From Anaerolineales bacterium (GTDB taxonomy: Bacteria > Chloroflexota > Anaerolineae > Promineifilales > Promineifilaceae): a DNA stretch of 8,841 bases. Positions within the stretch are counted from its first letter, which is position 1, and the number at the start of each line of letters is the position of its first letter. Shown one piece after another: positions 7,801-8,841 of the stretch. The notes beneath the pieces are model-generated. The model ran no database searches and was not told the origin of the DNA. It saw only the letters and a program-made list of their open reading frames with translations. The position numbers were made by a program, and so were the translations under genes. The stretch is taken from assembly GCA_020432595.1 (NCBI GenBank), contig JAGQGA010000192.1:1-8841 (forward strand), in the 5' to 3' direction.

Positions 7801-7927
7801 AATCACTGAGATTGCCGCCGCCACACACCGCCTGTGCAATGCGGTAGAGAAGAAGCAAGGCCAGCGAGAGCACCAGTAAGCCACCCCAAAACTGGTTCCT
7901 TGATCGAGAACGATAAAATTGCCTCAT
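4799..7927 (-). CDS. Large exported helical protein of unknown function
   Basis: 1042 residues. The N-terminus has a basic start (RQFYRSRSR), a hydrophobic core (15-30) and AQA before VCGGG, a likely signal peptidase I site after residue 33. The mature protein has 14 cysteines, an even number fitting disulfides outside the cell. Residues about 80-330 and 430-790 are mostly helical; the stretches at 435-485, 545-600, 655-700 and 720-785 are rich in Ala, Gln, Glu and Arg and may form long helices or coiled coils. From about 850 the sequence turns beta-rich, ending with NEWQVVV (989-995) and DLQLLTDIELKI (1008-1019). A long helical body followed by a beta domain ending this way faintly recalls TcA-type toxin subunits and other large surface proteins; this is weak. 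I do not recognise a family or catalytic motif. A perfect AAGGAGGT fixes the start. The gene lies between two other exported proteins, has visibly lower G+C than the left genes and has no AACGGCCGTT. Confidence 0.88.
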   Translation of the reverse strand: MRQFYRSRSRNQFWGGLLVLSLALLLLYRIAQAVCGGGNLSDFCSSNFGLSGDLTAIGSPTSNSLPAVDNSRLPVAGPLFYADYKTLETQARDLLERNMNFRVDISPYQPNNNFNKLVRQFDINSGFLAPYDDPDPAIPPMTLQQRIDLADADLREARDLYAFLAVYAPVTRMRADDGQDPDNPGPNYKGQLCAQPEDPNPPDPTHTGQVLDPVIDWCNFPARLRQSVREAAYLRMIFAQQFMVDALGLHFSAGSLLGGDAFVRQEVAKLQAAEYQYTLTEKGMREALEHTLGNGCLVSDFYTQAEWALLSRAVQDKEVAQHHIATRLSYLDIKNDSDIPRAQANAQNTYRTAATEGYLKMIGLAGANVLGASSSGCAAMGANPDGSLVAEMALNLLDTRANAREIRDGRNVFGMDIRFTPARPYHTAFGSIDKGLWEQAQDAAALALQIQQQTENAERTFDLNQQELAKAVIAINNKIDNEIQIEAGCDLQNFLNEPDPDGAWYACIDDMIKHTQECDPMSNSFDACMNRTTDGLPPKVDGSNWLVLVSDMRSARQDLRTAWLGIEAAIQKRDNIVQRANTEVMRNIKVKSAIINGAQDASVFEGIVAAANCCTLEIGFPPSFSTNPGAFLEAGLRPGQILKQAAHDMDIEDANSEAVVRNLFYDMAEAQGEIDIAVAQFQSLLTQFNGVVGQTLHDVFESKRQHAYTTALPANDPSYRMVRDSRRIELAQALENAARLGYLAARRAEYEYTARLSASNFRISDIYKSRTANDILLFLQNLDAAIANLPGAVQDADSNQRDLTISVAQHVLGLTDAYLKGQGVPDSQLQAERTKRFREWVAQNTLPGSDGKPQLMFTFSTSAGTNGLIGQVVQQGYDFYWLHKVAGIGQPKPASNGFGVNLLTAQTGELSFRQVRVSQSGQTGLMSYAGCLFDYRLIPPAALLGLEYPSNQPTEVVSGSFNGDINGQHGNTTPGYSTPAFLGRPLASNEWQVVVSAGSPNGILADMDLQLLTDIELKISTTYGTRASNTPPQPSQCVRVDY

Positions 7928-7934
7928 GGAATTA

Positions 7935-7942
7935 ACCTCCTT
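7935..7942 (-). promoter_or_regulatory. Strong Shine-Dalgarno of the 1042-residue gene
   Basis: AAGGAGGT matches the anti-Shine-Dalgarno over eight bases. GGAGG lies 8 bases before ATG 7927, counting the T in the spacer. It lies within the 30-base gap after the stop codon of the fibre-like gene and settles the start of the large exported protein. Confidence 0.75.
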
Positions 7943-7957
7943 ATCTGATATGGCAAT

Positions 7958-8841
7958 TTAGTCTTCAATGATCAGAACACAGGTCATGGGGCCATCATAA
8001 GCGCCATGCCAATTGAGCAACCCAAAGCCCGGTTGACTGTCGCTGGGGGCGGCGTTAACGTATTCGCCGTCGGTGAGGAAACAGGCGTTATAGATATTCA
8101 AGAGATGGCCGACAGCACCATCATTATCGGTGCCGACGGAAAAATCTGAGTTGGGGCTGCGGAGATCCCAATACTGTGTGTTGGTGTTGTCAACAGGGCC
8201 AAGGCTGAGGTGGCGAGCAGTGACACCGGCCATCGTGTCTTTTCCGTCCCAATTACGCATGTATAAACTCACCCAGCAGCCGTCTTCGTCCCGACAGAAA
8301 TTATTGAGAATTTCCTGATCTACTGGAACCGTGTCCGGTGAGGCGCCATTGTCTGGGGCTTCCACGACGTAGCGCTGGAGATCCACCGGGTATTGAGAGC
8401 GTGTATTCTGCCCGCCATTGGAATCGCCAACGTCGCGGATGGCACCGGCACTCCAGGAGCCATTCACCACCAGATCGCTGTTTACAATCACGGGTTTGTT
8501 ATTGCCGCTTGTCACCGTTAGCCCGTTGGCATCACTGGCTACTTTGCCACCGGGTGCAAAGGCGATCTCGCTGGCTCCGTTGGTGCCAAGGGTGATGAGG
8601 TTGGGGACACCGCCGCCTTGGGCGAGGTTGTTGGCAGTAACGGCCGTTTGTGCACTGGTAGCCTGCATCGCATAAGGCACAGGATGCAGCCGTTGACGGG
8701 GCAACAGTTCAGCATCGTTGTTGACTTTAATGCCAAGATAGAGTGGAACAGTGTTAAAGACGCTGGCCGGTAACGCCTGAGCATCACCCACGACAACCGT
8801 AAAAAGGCCGTCACGCACATTGACATCAGTAAACGCTTCAG
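7958..8841 (-). CDS. Fibre-like surface protein, C-terminal part (5' end outside window)
   Basis: The frame is open through the right edge and stops with TAA at 7958-7960; 293 full codons are visible. A GTG at 8818 would give 286 residues, but the codons before it (EAFTDVNV) fit the same domain, so the true start lies outside. The visible part begins with a module of about 60 residues: GLFTVVVGD, LPASVF, YLGIKVNND, PRQRLHPVPYAMQA. This module is common in bacterial exported repeat and fibre proteins. A Gly/Asn/Thr-rich stretch follows, with short beta repeats (GASEIAFAPGG, NGLTVTSGNNKPVIVNSD) like a shaft. A compact end domain lies at about 7961-8395 with four cysteines and a CRDEDGCW motif (about 8274-8297). 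The end domain could be a binding tip; I cannot name the ligand. It is followed at 30 bases by the large exported protein, so the two are probably co-transcribed. Confidence 0.82.
   Translation of the reverse strand, partial: EAFTDVNVRDGLFTVVVGDAQALPASVFNTVPLYLGIKVNNDAELLPRQRLHPVPYAMQATSAQTAVTANNLAQGGGVPNLITLGTNGASEIAFAPGGKVASDANGLTVTSGNNKPVIVNSDLVVNGSWSAGAIRDVGDSNGGQNTRSQYPVDLQRYVVEAPDNGASPDTVPVDQEILNNFCRDEDGCWVSLYMRNWDGKDTMAGVTARHLSLGPVDNTNTQYWDLRSPNSDFSVGTDNDGAVGHLLNIYNACFLTDGEYVNAAPSDSQPGFGLLNWHGAYDGPMTCVLIIED

Larger units (their letters stand above)
607..8648. repeat. Iterated palindrome AACGGCCGTT, 11 exact copies
   Basis: Exact copies start at 607, 821, 1269, 1600, 1749, 2282, 2906, 3236, 4333, 4661 and 8639. 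All lie inside coding sequence. Read on the minus strand, seven are in the phase giving Thr-Ala-Val, three give Asn-Gly-Arg and one gives Lys-Arg-Pro-Phe. Three copies share the longer form GGAAACGGCCGTT (1600, 2282, 2906), and 821 is flanked by A and T runs. At about 60% G+C I estimate 0.01 copies by chance in this length. A related site with a changed first half lies at 1629-1638. Use of all three phases shows the constraint is on DNA, not protein. Confidence 0.9.

Overview
The window looks like a piece of a Chloroflexota genome (Anaerolineae/Ardenticatenia/Caldilineae type). This rests on sequence style, not on a marker gene. One secreted protein ends in the IYLPLVVRK tail common in that phylum. 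The partial fibre-like protein carries an LPASVF...YLGIKV...PRQRL...VPYA module that I know from the same kind of genomes. The intergenic gaps hold heptanucleotide hairpin repeats. Every gene I can support is on the minus strand, so gene order runs from right to left. I see no rRNA, tRNA, CRISPR array or insertion sequence.

Right half (8841 down to 3782): three secreted or surface proteins with tight spacing. First is the C-terminal part of a fibre-like protein, cut by the window edge. Thirty bases later comes a 1042-residue exported, mostly helical, cysteine-containing protein that I do not recognise, with a perfect AAGGAGGT ribosome binding site. Fifteen bases after that comes a 333-residue exported beta-rich protein with an Ig/cadherin-like 'VLANDTDPDGD' domain and the YLPLVVRK tail; its AGGAGG overlaps the stop codon of the gene before it. 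This reads as one operon for a cell-surface or released complex.

Middle (3781 to 3533): no intact gene. It holds a frameshifted relic of about 60 codons that aligns with the C-terminal end of the next gene's DUF4129 domain, and then a heptamer hairpin built from GATTACC/GATTACT units.

Left half (3532 down to 1): a 516-residue polytopic membrane protein with a C-terminal DUF4129 domain. A second heptamer hairpin (ATTGGAG units) follows and includes that gene's stop codon. Then comes a gene of at least 639 codons that joins a Gly/Ala-rich multi-membrane-span region to a P-loop ATPase domain (FVGR and GQRRVGKTS); it runs off the left edge.

The strongest unexplained signal is the 10-base palindrome AACGGCCGTT. 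It occurs exactly 11 times, always inside coding sequence and in all three codon phases, against about 0.01 expected by chance. Eight copies lie in the left 3.5 kb, and none lies in the 3.1 kb gene for the 1042-residue protein. It behaves like a highly iterated palindrome similar in kind to cyanobacterial HIP1.
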